Below are positions 1 to 11,705 of a stretch of 64,000 nucleotides of DNA, piece by piece. Under the pieces are notes generated by a model. That model searched no databases. It was given only the letters and a program-made list of their open reading frames with translations, and had not been told where the DNA came from. The stretch spans positions 1,551,001-1,615,000 of the forward strand of contig JAUIRK010000097.1 of the NCBI GenBank assembly GCA_030549495.1, in the 5' to 3' direction. The translations under genes and the position numbers were made by a program. Within the stretch, counting starts at the first letter, position 1. The number at the start of each line of letters is the position of its first letter. The DNA comes from Nectonema munidae (taxonomy: Eukaryota; Nematomorpha; Nectonematoida; Nectonematidae).

Positions 1-2010
1 TTAAGCAGCTTCGCGTGAAGGTGTGATGCGTTCAGTGGAAGATTGAAGATGGGGGAAGTAAAGATTTGTATGTGCTGATGTAGCGTCTGATGAAGGTATC
101 TTTCAATTGGATTAAAAGTGGTGTGCAGTTCAGCGTCATTTCTAGTATAGATGTTGGGGTTGTGCGATAAGCTTTTGAGATGGTTAATAGACAGAGTCTA
201 TGGATTTTGAATTAATATTTAAGGGTGGATGGGTGAGCGAGCGATGAGCCCCATGAGAGAATGCCATATTGAATTACCAGAAGTATGAGAGATTTGTAAA
301 TGAATAAAGAATGATGGATACTTAGACCCTATTTGTATGAAATTACTTGTCTTAGTTGAAACGGAGTCTGTCATAATTTGATATAAGTGTTTTTGAAGTC
401 ATTTTTTTTGAAAGGTAAGGGTTAGCCTAGATACTTGATGGTGGTTGTGGGTTGAATGAGAGTATTATGATTGGTAAGCAAAGGTATATGTGGGTAGTGT
501 TTACGAGTGAAATGAATTTGGGTGGTTTTGGATATGTTAAACGGTAGTTTCATTGATCAGCCTTTTGTAGATTATTTTTTCTAATAGCTTGCCTAAAACA
601 GAGAGGATAGAGATTGGTCGCTAATTTTTTAGATTTGAGTGTTCTTTGTGAGGTTTAGGCAGAGAGAGTAGTTTGCCTATTTTCCATATTGATGGAAAAA
701 AGGAGTTAGATAAGCATGCGTTGTATATGTGGAGTAGGTGAGTATGTAAGATGTGAAATGATTTTTTAATGTGGGTTGCGATGATCGAGTCGTAGCTGGG
801 AGCTGAATTGCCTGAGATAACTCTCTTGGTGTGATGGGTTGGGCTTAGCGATGATCTTAGTCTTTGCGAGAGTACATGTTGGGTGACATGGTATGGATAG
901 TCGCTGTGAGGATTGTCTGTGGGAAAAATAGAGGAGAGAAAAGGAGGGTTTATGAGGATTGTGTTAGTGTCTGTGTGGGGAAGAAGTTGATGGAGATTCA
1001 CAGGATGTTTTTTTTTACTTTCGTGAGTGTGTTGATTATGTGCCAGGGGTTGGACGATAAATTGGAAGTGATATTGATCCAAGTATCTCGTTTTGCTTTT
1101 TTTGAGGGAGCGAAGGTAGAGATGTCGGGTACTTGTATATAGAGAAATCTTAGATGAAGAGGGATCCTTTCTTAAATTTTTTAGAGCGTTACACAAGTTT
1201 TTCTTTTGTTGATTTAAAGCTGAGGTCCAGAAGTATACATTTTTTCTTCTGGGAAAAGGAATAAGAGTTGTGGATAGGTTGGTGGCAGATGAAAATGTGT
1301 TATTGATTTTGAGAGCAACAGCATCTATCTCGGTGGTTGTGGATAGCACGTTTATGGATTCTGGTAGCTGGGTTGTAAGTGTTCGCAAAAATGTGCACCA
1401 GTGAGTGTGCTTAGCAGATGTTGTTATGGCGCCCGTGTGAAAAATTGGGGTGATATCAATCTGGAAAGTGATGTACTGGTGATCAGATTCGGATGGTTGG
1501 TCGGAGATGGCGCTGTTAAAAATGAGATTCTGTGTGTTTGATGGCGCTAGAGAAGTGGCGTAGCCAAAAAATGGAAGTTGGGGGGCATGCAAGAAATTAA
1601 GGGGGGCAAGCATATTGGAAATAAAATAAGAACCTTAATTAAGTAGTAAAAATATTTGGTATTGGGGGGGGAGGGGGGCAGAAAAGATATTTGGGGGGGG
1701 GGGGGGCACTTCACCCCTTGCCCCGTTCTGGCTACGCCCCTGCGCTAGAGTGATATCGATGTGAGAGGAAATTATGTTATTCTGAATGATTTTGAAGAAG
1801 GTGGGATTTTTTCTGTCGTCGCATATTCGTAGGTTATGATGTGTGATAAAAAATAGAGAAGATTCAACGCCGCGCATGTTTTCCTTATGATCCCAAAGGA
1901 AAGATCGGGCGTTACAGTCCGTTGAGATTATTAAATGATATGAACTGGATAGTTATGAGATGTGCACCTTAACTTGATTTAGAGAATGTATGAAATTGTT
2001 TGTGAATTTT
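1..2010 (-). pseudogene. LINE 1 endonuclease/reverse transcriptase (ORF2) pseudogene
   Basis: Around 1938-1880 the translation contains a D-x-N-A-R type endonuclease motif (STDCNARSFLWDH). At 1870-1740 it contains NNIISSHIDITLA, and after the MITE at 1500-1480 it contains SDHQYITFQID, the typical endonuclease end. A long open stretch (621-1613) then runs into the reverse transcriptase entry motif IGKLLSLPKPHKEHSNLKN, where the next codon is a stop, followed by RPISILSVLGKLLEKIIYK near 550-610. After INET the sequence jumps to TTIKYLG near 440. The residues between, including the YxDD active site, are missing. The thumb region continues to position 1 (LLTISKAYRTTPTSIL) with further stops and frameshifts. 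The role was target-primed reverse transcription; this copy is inactive. Confidence 0.85.
1553..1741. mobile_element. hAT-type MITE inserted in LINE 1
   Basis: Terminal inverted repeats read AGTGGCGTAGCCA on the left and AGGGGCGTAGCCA as reverse complement of the right end. The flanks carry the duplication GCGCTAGAG at 1544-1552 and 1742-1750, which fits the 8-9 bp target duplication of hAT elements. The element is about 189 bp, non-coding, and contains G runs of 8 and 14. It splits the endonuclease reading frame of the LINE, so it is the younger insertion. Confidence 0.85.
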
Positions 2011-2289
2011 TGGGGTTGGAAGGGGGAGTAGTAGGAGCAGAATAGGAGATGTGCGTTTTGAGAGAAAATTATTGTGAATACGTAATGTCGTGATAAGAAT
2101 TGAGAGAGAAAAGAGAAATTTAGTGTCGACCTTATTAGAATGCATGCGGAGTAATTAGTTTGAGATAATTAGTAGAGTGAGGTGTATTCATTTGTATGAG
2201 GTGGAGGAGAGAGTTTTGATGTGTGGGGTTCATTTAGAGGGAAAAAGTCGTAGGATGAAGAGAAGAGATGTTAAGGAGATTTGACCAGC

Positions 2290-2880
2290 TATGGGAGGAG
2301 TGGTTCAGATTAATATAAAGAAAATTCAACATGTGTAATTTTTAATGGTATTTGTATGTGCCTCGTTGAGCTTTTTAAAGTGTTGAATGCAAAAAGGGCA
2401 TATATTAAATGTTTCGGTATCTTTCTAATGGCAGTTTGAGCATGATTAGAGGGATCGTTATTGAAAATGCATGTAGAGATCTAGTTACCCTTGTTGCTGC
2501 TGTGGTTGCAGTGTGGAGATGTGGCTTTACATTTTGATGATGTTTGGTGGAATTTCCAAGAGTTGTCGCATTGTGTAAGACGTGATTTGAATATTTTAGA
2601 CTGAAGAATTGTGTGGTTTAGAAAGATTTTAGGTTTTTCACAAAAGTGCTTAAAGAGTGTTTTGGTGGATGTTTGAAATGATATAGTGTAGGAGTACAAA
2701 CCCTTTTTGCCTAATTGATTGAAGTTAGTGAGCCTAAGTCTTTAAAAGGAAGCAATTCTCATGTAGGAATTGTGTGGCGATATTTTCAATGGGGATGTCT
2801 ATAGTGATGCCCTAAAAGACTATGGGTGGAATACAAGGTGGGATGTCGGTGCGGCGATGCCATTGTTCACTAGTTTGGTG
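2290..2880 (-). pseudogene. LINE 1 ORF1 (gag-like, PRE_C2HC/zinc-knuckle) remnant
   Basis: The open stretch 2481-2699 on the minus strand holds QCDN then H then C and then CKATSPHCNH, spaced like retrotransposon CCHC knuckles, after a region resembling the PRE_C2HC domain of LINE ORF1 proteins. It is short and frameshifted on both sides. The role is inferred from order: it lies directly 5' of the endonuclease remnant. The family assignment rests on pattern only. Confidence 0.6.
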
Positions 2881-2889
2881 TAATAATAG

Positions 2890-3540
2890 GCATCATAATT
2901 CTACCACATATAAATAAACAGCATGCACACTATGTTTTTTATTAAAATGATAATGACATAAGTAAATTTATCTCAGATGAAATATAACTTAGAATACACA
3001 TATTCTTCTTATTTAATTAGTGCGTAATGATGAAATAAAAAACTGTGTCCACGCTGCATATTTTCCTTCAAATTTGTATTAATAAAAAGGTCATGCTCAA
3101 ACGTGCACTATTTATATTAACTTTCACGTAAAAATAGCCATTAAGTTTACATCTAAGCTTGCTCTTTAGTTGATAGGTGGTGATTGTTCCATTTCAAACC
3201 ATTTCTATTGTCGGCTGATATTCTCACGTAAATCATAAATTTGTGTAAGAGAATTTTAGATGTGGTTTAATCATCAAATAATATTTCAAGAAAAAAGAAA
3301 AATAGATAGTTTATTATTGAATTTTTGATAAATTTTTTATTTAAATTTTAAAATGATTTTCTTTTTTCAACTACATTCTTTAAAATTTAAATAACCTTTC
3401 AAATGAAATTTAATATTTATGAATCTCTTTTAGCAAATTTTATCTTTCTTCAATTTATAGTTACAATATTTCAAAGTAATTTATTTTATAATATTTATTT
3501 TTGTTTTTTTATGAAAACTGATTACCTCTAAACATCATAT
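2890..3540. other. AT-rich spacer, nothing recognised
   Basis: Low-complexity AT-rich sequence with no ORF, RNA gene or repeat end that I can support. Confidence 0.5.
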
Positions 3541-3553
3541 AAGCAGGGTTGAG

Positions 3554-3597
3554 TAGTCGTATTTTGGACTCATTGTAGTCGTATTTTGGACTCATTG
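3554..3597. repeat. 22-bp tandem duplication
   Basis: The unit TAGTCGTATTTTGGACTCAT plus TG occurs twice head to tail at 3554-3575 and 3576-3597 without a mismatch. Confidence 0.9.
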
Positions 3598-3599
3598 TT

Positions 3600-3830
3600 G
3601 TGGGAGATTTAAAATGGACATAAGGTAGAGTTTGAGTCGGTGTTTAATAAATTTTTAGTGAGAGTCATATTTTTAATAATGAAAGATATTAGTCGAATCT
3701 GGAAGTGGGAGTAGATATTTCCAATTTTTATGTAATTATAATCAGAGTCTGTTTTTTATTTCAATAAGATATGAATTTATGTAAGAATTTGGAATCGAAA
3801 TCACATTTTTTCTGTCGACTTTGCAACTCA
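3600..3830 (+). repeat. GAGTCGGAGTCG interspersed repeat, diverged copy
   Basis: It contains GAGTTTGAGTCGG followed by TTTAATAAATTTTTAG, like the clearer copies at 23218-23460 and 31178-31420. Ends are not definable. It is probably an old non-autonomous transposon. Confidence 0.45.
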
Positions 3831-3859
3831 CATAACAAAAAGTTTATTTCTTAAAAGTA

Positions 3860-4435
3860 ATAAGTGTCACACTTTACGATTGAAATAAACTTTTTAGGGC
3901 TTCTCACTTTAGAGACAGATTGAATCTAAAAACGAGTTGCAGAAATCATCATAATATTTGAGTTCTACGAAAAAAAATTAGATTAAGAAAAATTTCCAAG
4001 CAATTGGCAATGCAATTTTGGGGAGGGGGCGTACACCGGCTTGGCCCCCTTTATTTCTCCCAGTGATAACGTCCATTTTATATTACAAACTAGAAAAATG
4101 AATGTAGTCTCCATTTCTATGTAAGCATGAGTAAGTGTAAGTTGTCTAGATCACTAATTACCAAAGTATTTTTTTTTTCTCTGAATTGAGAGCTGACATT
4201 TAGAAAGTCGAAAACTTGAAAAAGTCATTTGGTAATATTTAAAATATATTTTTTTAATTTTTTTATCTCAAAAATAAAGCTTATAAAATTTCCTTTCTTT
4301 ATACTATCAAACCAAAGTTACAAAAACATTATGTTTTAATTTTTATAACTTTAAATCATATTGAAAGATTTTAAGCGAATACACCCTATTTTAATAAATA
4401 AATAAATGTTGAGTACTGGATTTCATTATTATTAC
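3860..4435. other. AT-rich spacer with short G-rich patch
   Basis: No gene seen. A GGGGAGGGGG patch with CTTGGCCCCC sits at about 4019-4051, possibly the relic of a G-run MITE, but no terminal repeats or target duplication can be shown. Confidence 0.4.
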
Positions 4436-4437
4436 CT

Positions 4438-4511
4438 ATGCTTTTGAACAATTTTGATAATTGTTATATTTTGAATGCTTTTGAACAATTTTGATAATTG
4501 TTATATTTTGA
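4438..4511. repeat. 37-bp perfect tandem duplication
   Basis: Two identical 37-bp units (4438-4474 and 4475-4511), each starting ATGCTTTTGAACAATTTTGA. Perfect identity in otherwise drifting sequence suggests a recent slippage event or an assembly artefact. Confidence 0.9.
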
Positions 4512-4990
4512 AAGCTTGGCTCAATATATAGAGATTATTATTACGTTGTTGTTTTTAGTGAAATTAAATAGCAAAATTCTTCTCTATTTTTTGGTTCATT
4601 TATGTTAAAAAAAATTGGAAAAGCTGAAAAAGAATGAAAGTAACGAAATAAAAGTTAAAAAAAAATAGAATAAATACCTGAAGCAAATGATGGTAAAAAA
4701 ATACTTGAAGTGAAAGTAAAACAAGGCTGAAATTTCACCTCATTTATTCCAAAAACATTAAAACGAAGAGGACTAATAAGCGATACTAAATTTTTATGAA
4801 ATATTATAAGACATAAATCATTATACACTGACTAACTTGTCAACTTTTTTTTGTAGAATAATGAAAACATGCTTTCTATCGCTCACATTTTTTAGATTAT
4901 TTTACTATTTATTATCCACATGATCAATGGAGAATAGAAAAAATTATTGTGAAATGTTTATTATCCTCGACTAATGGAGGTTTTTTTAAA

Positions 4991-5034
4991 TTATAAGTCT
5001 TTTAAGATTTTTATAAGTTTTTTAAGACTTATAA
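4991..5034. repeat. Inverted repeat, 11-bp arms
   Basis: TTATAAGTCTT (4991-5001) and AAGACTTATAA (5024-5034) are perfect reverse complements around a 22-bp AT-rich spacer. No function inferred. Confidence 0.7.
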
Positions 5035-5359
5035 GTTTTTTAATTTTCCGAAGATCAATTTGGTAAAAGATAGTTTGCCTAATGGATATTTTCTCCAAAA
5101 ATATAAGACAAATTTAAAGATACCCATGAGTAGGAATTGGTTCATTCTCGGGCCTGACGTAAATAATTGTCACTCCTGATTAGATAACCAATAGCAGTTC
5201 CCCTACTCTACAAGAGTAAAAATTTATGAATCTTTATATTTCATGCAGTAGTACTTACGAAAATTCGTCTCCAACTTCATTTACTTAAAAGCCTTATATA
5301 TTTAATGCACTTCTCACTTCAAATAAAGAATGTACATTGCATATATTTACAATTTTTGA

Positions 5360-6827
5360 ATCAAGTAAAGATGAGCACTCCCAAAAATGACTAGTAAAGA
5401 AAAGCACCCCCGATTTTTGACTAGTAAAGAAAAGCACCTCAGATTTTTAATAAGTAAAGATAGGCTCCCAATTTTAACTAACAGAATAAATTAGAAAAAA
5501 AAATTAAAATATAGGATCAAATTTAATAAAATTGATATTGTTATATTAGAAAATAAAATTATATATTGAAATGACAAATTTATTATTAAGTTTAATCAAA
5601 TTGATATTGTGCTGCAATAGTGTTACAAAATCTATCAAATTTGTCGTACTTGTTTAATTCGTTGTTCCACATGAATTCATTCAAATAAATGTTCAGAAAT
5701 TCTCTTTTACATCCGAGCCTTTGTTTTATTCTTTTTTTGTGTTTGTTCCAATAGCTCTCCATTGCTTGTGTATGAACGCCCTATCAATAAAATTCAATGA
5801 GTGGTTAACAGTATGATGCGTAAGTCCAAGGTCTCTTTGAATGTTCCTGTATCCTTTCCATTGATCACTATGAATAATTGATCGAGGCACAACTACTTTT
5901 CTAATTATAGGCAACAGTGTTTCGGCATTGCGCGAGTCGACTATCTCAATATAACCCTGGGATGGTGATAAAGTAGGATCAACTATTCCAAATACCCATA
6001 GAGGTTTCTGAGCATAACCTCCCCTATGGTGTTTTGGTTTATGACTAAAACAAGATTTATCAATCTGTAACGTTATGCCTGGTCCACCAAGCTTAATAGG
6101 ATTGCTTTCAAAATGTTTCATACAAATTTCACGAAAAAAACTAAACATGCCAATAACTGTCACTTTTGAAACATTCAATAACTGCATAGTCTGCAAAACA
6201 CTCAGTTCCTGACACCAGTAAAATATTCCTTCTAACCACTTTTGGAAAGAAAGCTTTGAACGATAAAAAAAGAATCTTGGCGAATTGATTCGTAGTGCTT
6301 ATATTACTGCATTCCTTAACTTAACACTTCCAGACATATTTGTCTTGAATTGAAGAACGTTTTGTCCAGTTTATCAACTTGCTACATTGAAGGCATTTCA
6401 GTTCTGTTCTCAAAAGATTCTGCTGCTTCATCCAGTTAATCACAGGTGTCGGGTCTTCAACCAATAGTGGCTTAATAATTTCTTCATACATAAAACGATC
6501 CATGTTGTTAGTTGTTTTTTAACAATTCAAAAAGAACAATTTTATCGTCAGCTGAAAGATATGAAAAAATATTAGGAAACAGCAGACGATTTTATTAAAA
6601 GAATAAACTTTGCATGAAAAAAGGGTTAAAGAAAATAATTGTTAAATCCTAATAAAAAATATAAAAAAAAAGCGAGGAGAAAAGTTTTGTCATTTTTTTT
6701 GATAATGAATTTTCGTTCACATTTTGAAAAATTCTGCAATATATTTGCAGGCAATTCTGTTTTTCATAAATAAGCAAGTAAAGATAAGCACCCCCGTAGA
6801 AACAGGGAGTGTTCATCTTTACTTGAT
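5360..6827 (-). mobile_element. Merlin-type DNA transposon, degenerate
   Basis: A broken minus-strand transposase of the IS1016/IS1595-related Merlin type lies between 23-bp terminal inverted repeats (5360-5382 and 6805-6827) that match at 22 of 23 positions; both contain ATCAAGTAAAGATG. The element is about 1.47 kb, normal for Merlin. I could not find a clean 8-9 bp target duplication. The left end carries four roughly 30-bp tandem copies of the terminal motif (starting 5364, 5393, 5423, 5453), and the right end carries an inner inverted copy at 6775-6795. Confidence 0.85.
5592..6503 (-). pseudogene. Merlin transposase pseudogene (IS1595-like DDE)
   Basis: The N-terminal piece (6503-6321) has a Cys-x2-Cys zinc ribbon start (LKCLQCSKLINW) and ends in YVWKC at a stop. 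The reading then shifts frame and continues through SKLSFQKWLEGIFYW to the DDE domain (6196 onward) with LQIDKSCF for the first Asp and IIHSDQWKGY for the second. Near 5785 a further one-base frameshift separates NHSLNFID from the downstream frame, which holds HTQAMESYWN with the third catalytic Glu and runs to a stop at 5592. So there are at least one in-frame stop and two frameshifts. It would have catalysed cut-and-paste transposition; it is inactive now. Confidence 0.85.
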
Positions 6828-6884
6828 CCCAATTTTTTCCTATATTTAAAATACTTGGAAAAATTATCTTTGATAAAATTAAAA

Positions 6885-6980
6885 AAGTCGGACTCATACT
6901 CCCAATGCTAAATTTTATTAAATGCCCACTCCGACTCTGATTCCCTGTCTCTTTAATATCTCTGACTAAATTTACTAATT
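6885..6980 (-). repeat. GAGTCGGAGTCG interspersed repeat, minus-strand fragment
   Basis: The reverse complement reads AATCAGAGTCGGAGTGGGCA then TTTAATAAAATTT, matching the copy at 23218-23460. It starts about 60 bp beyond the Merlin right end. Confidence 0.6.
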
Positions 6981-7140
6981 TTATTTTCTACAAAAAGGCT
7001 TAAAATAATAACTGTCACTTCTTGCGCGCTGTACCCTTTAAGATGCGGAGCTCGATTTGATTAAATGGCTAAAATACGCTTAACATCGTCTCTGGTTCTT
7101 CAAAAAAGATGTGATATTAGTTGGATCACACAATGCTTAA

Positions 7141-7267
7141 CCCGTTAACGACCAGAACAATCAGACTATATCTATGTAAAGCAGAAGATTTGTATTAAAG
7201 TGCTTTGATAAATGCAGACGATTTTATTTTGTAAAGTAGACTATAGTCGACTCTGGGCGTTAACGGG
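7141..7267 (-). mobile_element. piggyBac-like MITE with end-adjacent palindrome (copy A)
   Basis: Preceded by TTAA (7137-7140). Terminal repeats are CCCGTTAACGACCAGA (left) and CCCGTTAACGCCCAGA (right, reverse complement). A 16-bp near-palindrome GTAGACTATAGTCGAC (7236-7251) sits directly inside the right terminal repeat. The inner part carries AAAGCAGAAGATT and GCAGACGA motifs shared with the copies at 47.3, 51.1 and 52.2 kb. It is 127 bp and non-coding. The right TTAA is mutated. Confidence 0.85.
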
Positions 7268-7274
7268 AAAAAGT

Positions 7275-8180
7275 TAGTTTTTGAAAATGAGTTTTGTCAT
7301 TCTCGAAACAACAGCCAAGATATAATTATAATGAATTGTATTATATGTAACAAACAAAGTATACGAATCATTATTATATTCTAAATCATTTGTCTATCTT
7401 GATAGCTTAGTGAAAATCTCCAAAACCAAGTTAGTATAAGATTTCAATTTTATGTACGTTATTCTTATCTATTAATGTATTTTAAAAAGTTTTCTAGTTC
7501 CTAGACTTTGGTTGTTTTAGTTTTTGGACATTACGAGTATTTTATTCCAAACGTGAACACATCTTGATCAAAAATGTTAAAATGGAATAATTAATGTTTT
7601 AAACAGAATATTTCTCTCCTTAAAATACATATACCTTTCTAGTAACTGTGGAAAGATGATGAACTCAGTTAAACTTTTTTTTCAGCAAGAATGTTGTTTT
7701 CTTCAATTTCCTTCTCTGAGCGTATGACGCGGCGGTGATTCAAAGGAAACTAATACAAAAGAAATGATTTCTTTGGCGCGTCTTGCACACATTTATCTTC
7801 TCTTACTATTTTCATCCTTTCCCATTACTTTTGAAGAATACTTTTGTATTCCTGCTGTGTAAGCATAAATAATATCAAGACTGACTATCCATGATTCAAA
7901 TCGATTTATTTAGCATTATTTACAAGTGCTGTGATGAATCTCAAATTCTCTCTATTTTTGTGCCTTAGTTCCCAAAGTGTATTCTTCTTTTCTAAGTTTT
8001 TGCGTAATTTCATCAACATGTCAGAAGTCAATCAGTCAGTCATTATTTTGCATTTCATCAAGTGAAACGATAAATTTTTCTTTTATATTAAATATTACTA
8101 GTATATCGTACTTTTACTGCAATAAACATGTTTCTACAATATCATTAGATCTAAAATTCAATATATTCAGAACTTATAGG
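7275..8180. other. AT-rich spacer, nothing recognised
   Basis: I see no exon-like, repeat-end or RNA signal I can defend. A 72-codon open stretch at 7977-8195 has no recognisable content and runs into the repeat at 8181. Confidence 0.45.
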
Positions 8181-9430
8181 CAGTGGCGGTTCTAGATTTT
8201 CAAAAGTGAGGGGGCCAAATAAGGGCCAAGTTTTTAAATCGATAATTTTTTATAAATTTTGCAATTTACCAAATACATATGTTTTACTTTTTTTTCTTTG
8301 AATTATTCCAATGAATGAAAATCAAATTAATAGTCCTCTTTGTCTAAGATTCACCCGTCCAGATAAGAGATATTTCTTCCCTTGGTTGCAAAACCCACTC
8401 AAAAAATTAAATTTTAAAATGTTTCGAGTAAATTTTAAATCCAGTAAAATAGGTATTTGATGTGGAGGGGCCAACATTGGGTCCAGCCAAAAAACGGGGG
8501 GGGGGGGGGGATATAGAGAAGGTCCTGTGAACTTTTTGTATAAGTTAGATTAAGATAAACATCATGAAATCATTATGTAATAGCAAATTTTTCATTGTTT
8601 AACTAAAAATATTCATTTACGTTTTTTTAGCTTTTCGATGTTTTCACCAGTACTAATCTTGTAAGAATGCATCTTATTACTTAGATTTACAAACATGGGT
8701 GTCCCCTAGAACTTTATCGAGATTGGGCAAAAAATAAGAAATAAATTTCTAGATTATTTAAAATTTAATATCTTTTATTTAATATAAAATAAAAACACCG
8801 TGTTTATGTAAAAACAATAGAAATTATCATAACATTTTTCAAATAAAATAAAGGCATAGATGATAACAAAGTTAAACTAAAATAAGTTATAATCTTGATA
8901 AATAACCAAAAGTATGTTTAAAAATAATTTAAAAACTCATTTACAATTATATAAAGTTTACTATATAAGTTAAACAATGGTATTTTTGACTATCATTTTG
9001 TTAGGCTTCAAAAAATACAAATGTTTATAATCCAGGGGGGGGGGGAGTGGAAATGACCTCTTTGCCAGTACCCGCACCAAAAAAATTATTAGGGGGGAGG
9101 GGGGGACATTATGGAAAACATTGATTATCTTATCAGAAGAGGGCGCTAAAAGTACTATATAAATTACAAATACTAATTGTTATAAAGGCATTTAATCATT
9201 TTCAAACAGTTTTGTTTCCAATATATGACATAAATGTTCTCAAAGTTACTTGCACAGCTATATGTTTTTAGAATTTTTTCTTAAGTTAAGACACTTGGGG
9301 CAAATTGAAAATTTTCAGGGGGGGGGGGCAAAAAATAAAACTTAGCGAAGGGGGGGGACTATTTTTTTTTACTTGCCCCAAAAATGTATAGGTAGCGCGG
9401 GCTCTGCTCTTTGCCACCTCTAGCCCCCAT
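8181..9430. repeat. hAT-like end plus G-run-rich repetitive debris
   Basis: CAGTGGCGGTTCTAGAT at 8181 is a typical hAT-MITE left terminus. The tract that follows has G runs at 8496-8510 (15), 9035-9045 (11), about 9091-9107 and 9318-9328 (11), each next to text resembling the other G-run MITEs here. No matching right end or target duplication was found, so this is probably several truncated or nested copies. Confidence 0.5.
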
Positions 9431-11440
9431 GTATACAAAATACTTGTTGTTCACATGAACAGGAATAAAAGGAAACAACGCTGTCTGAAACCATTCACCA
9501 AGTAGGTAGATATAATATATGAGAATGGTGAAAATGATTGTGAACTTTAGACGATGAGAAATGAGATTTTTAACAGGTACCCGTTTGCCCCTATAAAAGA
9601 AAAGATACTACCCTTTAAAACTCAATGTTTCCATTCTACCCAAGAGGTGATTGAGACTACTTATTTTTAAGGGGTATCGCTAAGCTAAAATCCGCCTTAT
9701 TCTCCAACTTCATATGTAGTATATAAAAGATAGGGACAAGACAGTTTTTTCTCTATTGTAAAAAATATAGGTGCAATGTTTTAAGAAAACTGAATTTACG
9801 TTAGAAAGGGGAGAGGTCCATTCTCATGCACTATTGAAAAATTTCTGAGTTTATAAAATATTGGAAGAATTTGAAGAAAATATTTTCAAGCCACTATGTT
9901 TTACCAGCTAATCATCAGATCCTAGATTTTTAGGTAAATTATTTGAAATTTGAATAGTCAAAATTCTTGCAATCTTCAAAATAGTTGCTTCAATTCTAGC
10001 GTAACTTTATTTGTCAGAACTAAAAAGTATTCTAAAATTTATAAAAAAAAGAGCTTAAATTTTTTAAAATATGTAATATATACGTAACCTTTAAAAAATT
10101 TCGACCGAGGTAGCAAAAAATTTTAATAATGTCTTAGAAAGAGGTGATATATATGAAAGAGGCAATTTAACTTCGTATAATAACAAATAAGCTATATTAT
10201 GTATTTGAAAATTGGTATTAATGTTATGTGTTTGAAAGAGATGATAAAATTATACAAAACCTATATATATATAATTTTCATTATGAATTTTTTGTGTTAA
10301 TTTTTTTTGCAATATATATCATTCTTTTGCGATCCAAACTTCGCTTCAGTAGATATCAGAAGTCAATGTGTACTTTTTCCACTCAATACTCCACAATCTT
10401 TATCTTCAAAAAATTTAGTGATTAAGACAAGTTCAGAACATTTTATTTTTGATCATGTACTTTGACTAAAAAGTTCTAAGTATATGCTTACTATATTCAT
10501 ACAAAAATCGAAAAATAACACTCTTATATCATAGATTAGCTATCCTCTCAACGAAAAGAGAGACGGAGTCACTAATAATAATATCTCTTTCTCCTTCCTT
10601 CTGCAAGTTATAAATTTGAGATTGATGAGTCAAATGATTTCATCCCTCTCCTCTGACGTATCACCACTCACTTACTGACTTTTTGTCTGCCATCACAAAA
10701 GTGTAAAGAGCAGTTGACTTTCTTCTACTGCCTATATTTATTTACTACAACATATGCAATATAATCTTTTTTCAAGAATATCCGTTTATCATCAATTATA
10801 TTTCTACTCATTGTCCTGGAGTTTTCACTCAAGTCTAGGTTAGAATCATAACACACACACACACACACATATAATATACAGAGACACACAGCCATTATCG
10901 CGCATCGTACTGAGAGATACGTCGCCTTAAATTGTGTATTTAAGCGTAAACATTATCCTTTTTTCAATGAAAAGTTGTCTATGTTTAATTTAAAATTTTA
11001 TAAGAAATTATAAATTATTTTTATAAAAATTATCGAAAAATATTTTTCTAATCTGTCATTTAACCGGGCGTATAATTTGTCAGCTAGTTTATTAGTTAGT
11101 AAAATACCAACCTATACTTTTGAAATAGCAATTACTTAGCAACAAATTTTTGGATAAGCGGTGAATTGCTTGTCCTTCATGAAAGTGTCACCAAACTGAC
11201 ACGCATGCTGAAGTAAATAACACGACTATACACTCATATACATACACAAACATACATTCTTATATAAATATTGAGTCTTTGAAAACCAATTATTCTATTG
11301 TTTATCCATTCTGTTTAGTAATTTACGAAACAAAATAAGTTGGTATGTTTAATTTTTAAATTTCTACTATCTGAAATTCTTGGTACAAGCTAGAGTTCTG
11401 CGCCAGCGGGTTATGAACCAAATAAATGAACAACTCTATT
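9430..11440. other. AT-rich spacer with one microsatellite
   Basis: No gene seen. Short open stretches lack any recognisable motif. It contains only the (AC)n at 10850. Confidence 0.45.
10850..10869. repeat. (AC)n microsatellite
   Basis: About ten AC dinucleotides in a row. Confidence 0.95.
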
Positions 11441-11705
11441 CTCTAGATCAGGCTGGTAAGGGGGTAGGGCCTTTTCAGGCCTCAAGTTGCTTTGGTTGTT
11501 GCTTAGCATTTAATGATTCTTATTTAAATATAGAATTATAATTTCTATAAGCTATAAAATTTATTTCTGTAAGAGAGAAATGAATGCGATGTTTACAATT
11601 TCCAAAATTCACCAAGAGATCCATATGAGGCATCAGGGTTGCTAATCAACCTTGGCCTTGGGCCTGAACCCTTAGCAACAGGGTTGCTTATATAAAAAAA
11701 TTTGT
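11440..11705 (+). repeat. Interspersed repeat R2, copy 1
   Basis: It shares several blocks in the same order with 16335-16745: TTTTCAGGCCTCAA, then GCGATGTTTACAATTTC, AGATCCAT.TGAGGC, GGGTTGCTAA and finally ACCCTTAGCAAC. No coding content; class unknown. Confidence 0.75.

Larger units (their letters stand above)
1..2880 (-). mobile_element. LINE copy 1 (non-LTR retrotransposon), degenerate, runs off left edge
   Basis: Reading the minus strand from about 2880 to 1 gives, in order, a gag-like ORF1 end with Cys-rich knuckles, an apurinic-type endonuclease and a reverse transcriptase, which is the order of a jockey/I-type LINE. The frame is broken by stops, frameshifts and an inserted MITE (1553-1741). 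The catalytic core of the reverse transcriptase is deleted. The 3' part lies outside the window. Two more minus-strand LINEs here (27.5-30.1 kb and 63.4-64.0 kb) look like relatives and carry RNase H, so this copy may belong to an RNase H-bearing clade. That is inference. It is a dead copy. Confidence 0.85.

Noticed and set aside
864-1142. Plus-strand open stretch of 92 codons
   Set aside because: Shadow of the minus-strand LINE reverse-transcriptase reading; no independent coding sign.
5352-6836. Target-site duplication for the Merlin element
   Set aside because: Flanks TTTTTGA and CCCAATT share only AT-rich partial similarity; no convincing 8-9 bp duplication.
8181-8530. Complete hAT MITE starting with CAGTGGCGGTTCTAG
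   Set aside because: No matching right terminus or repeat of CTTATAGG found downstream, so only an end is claimed.
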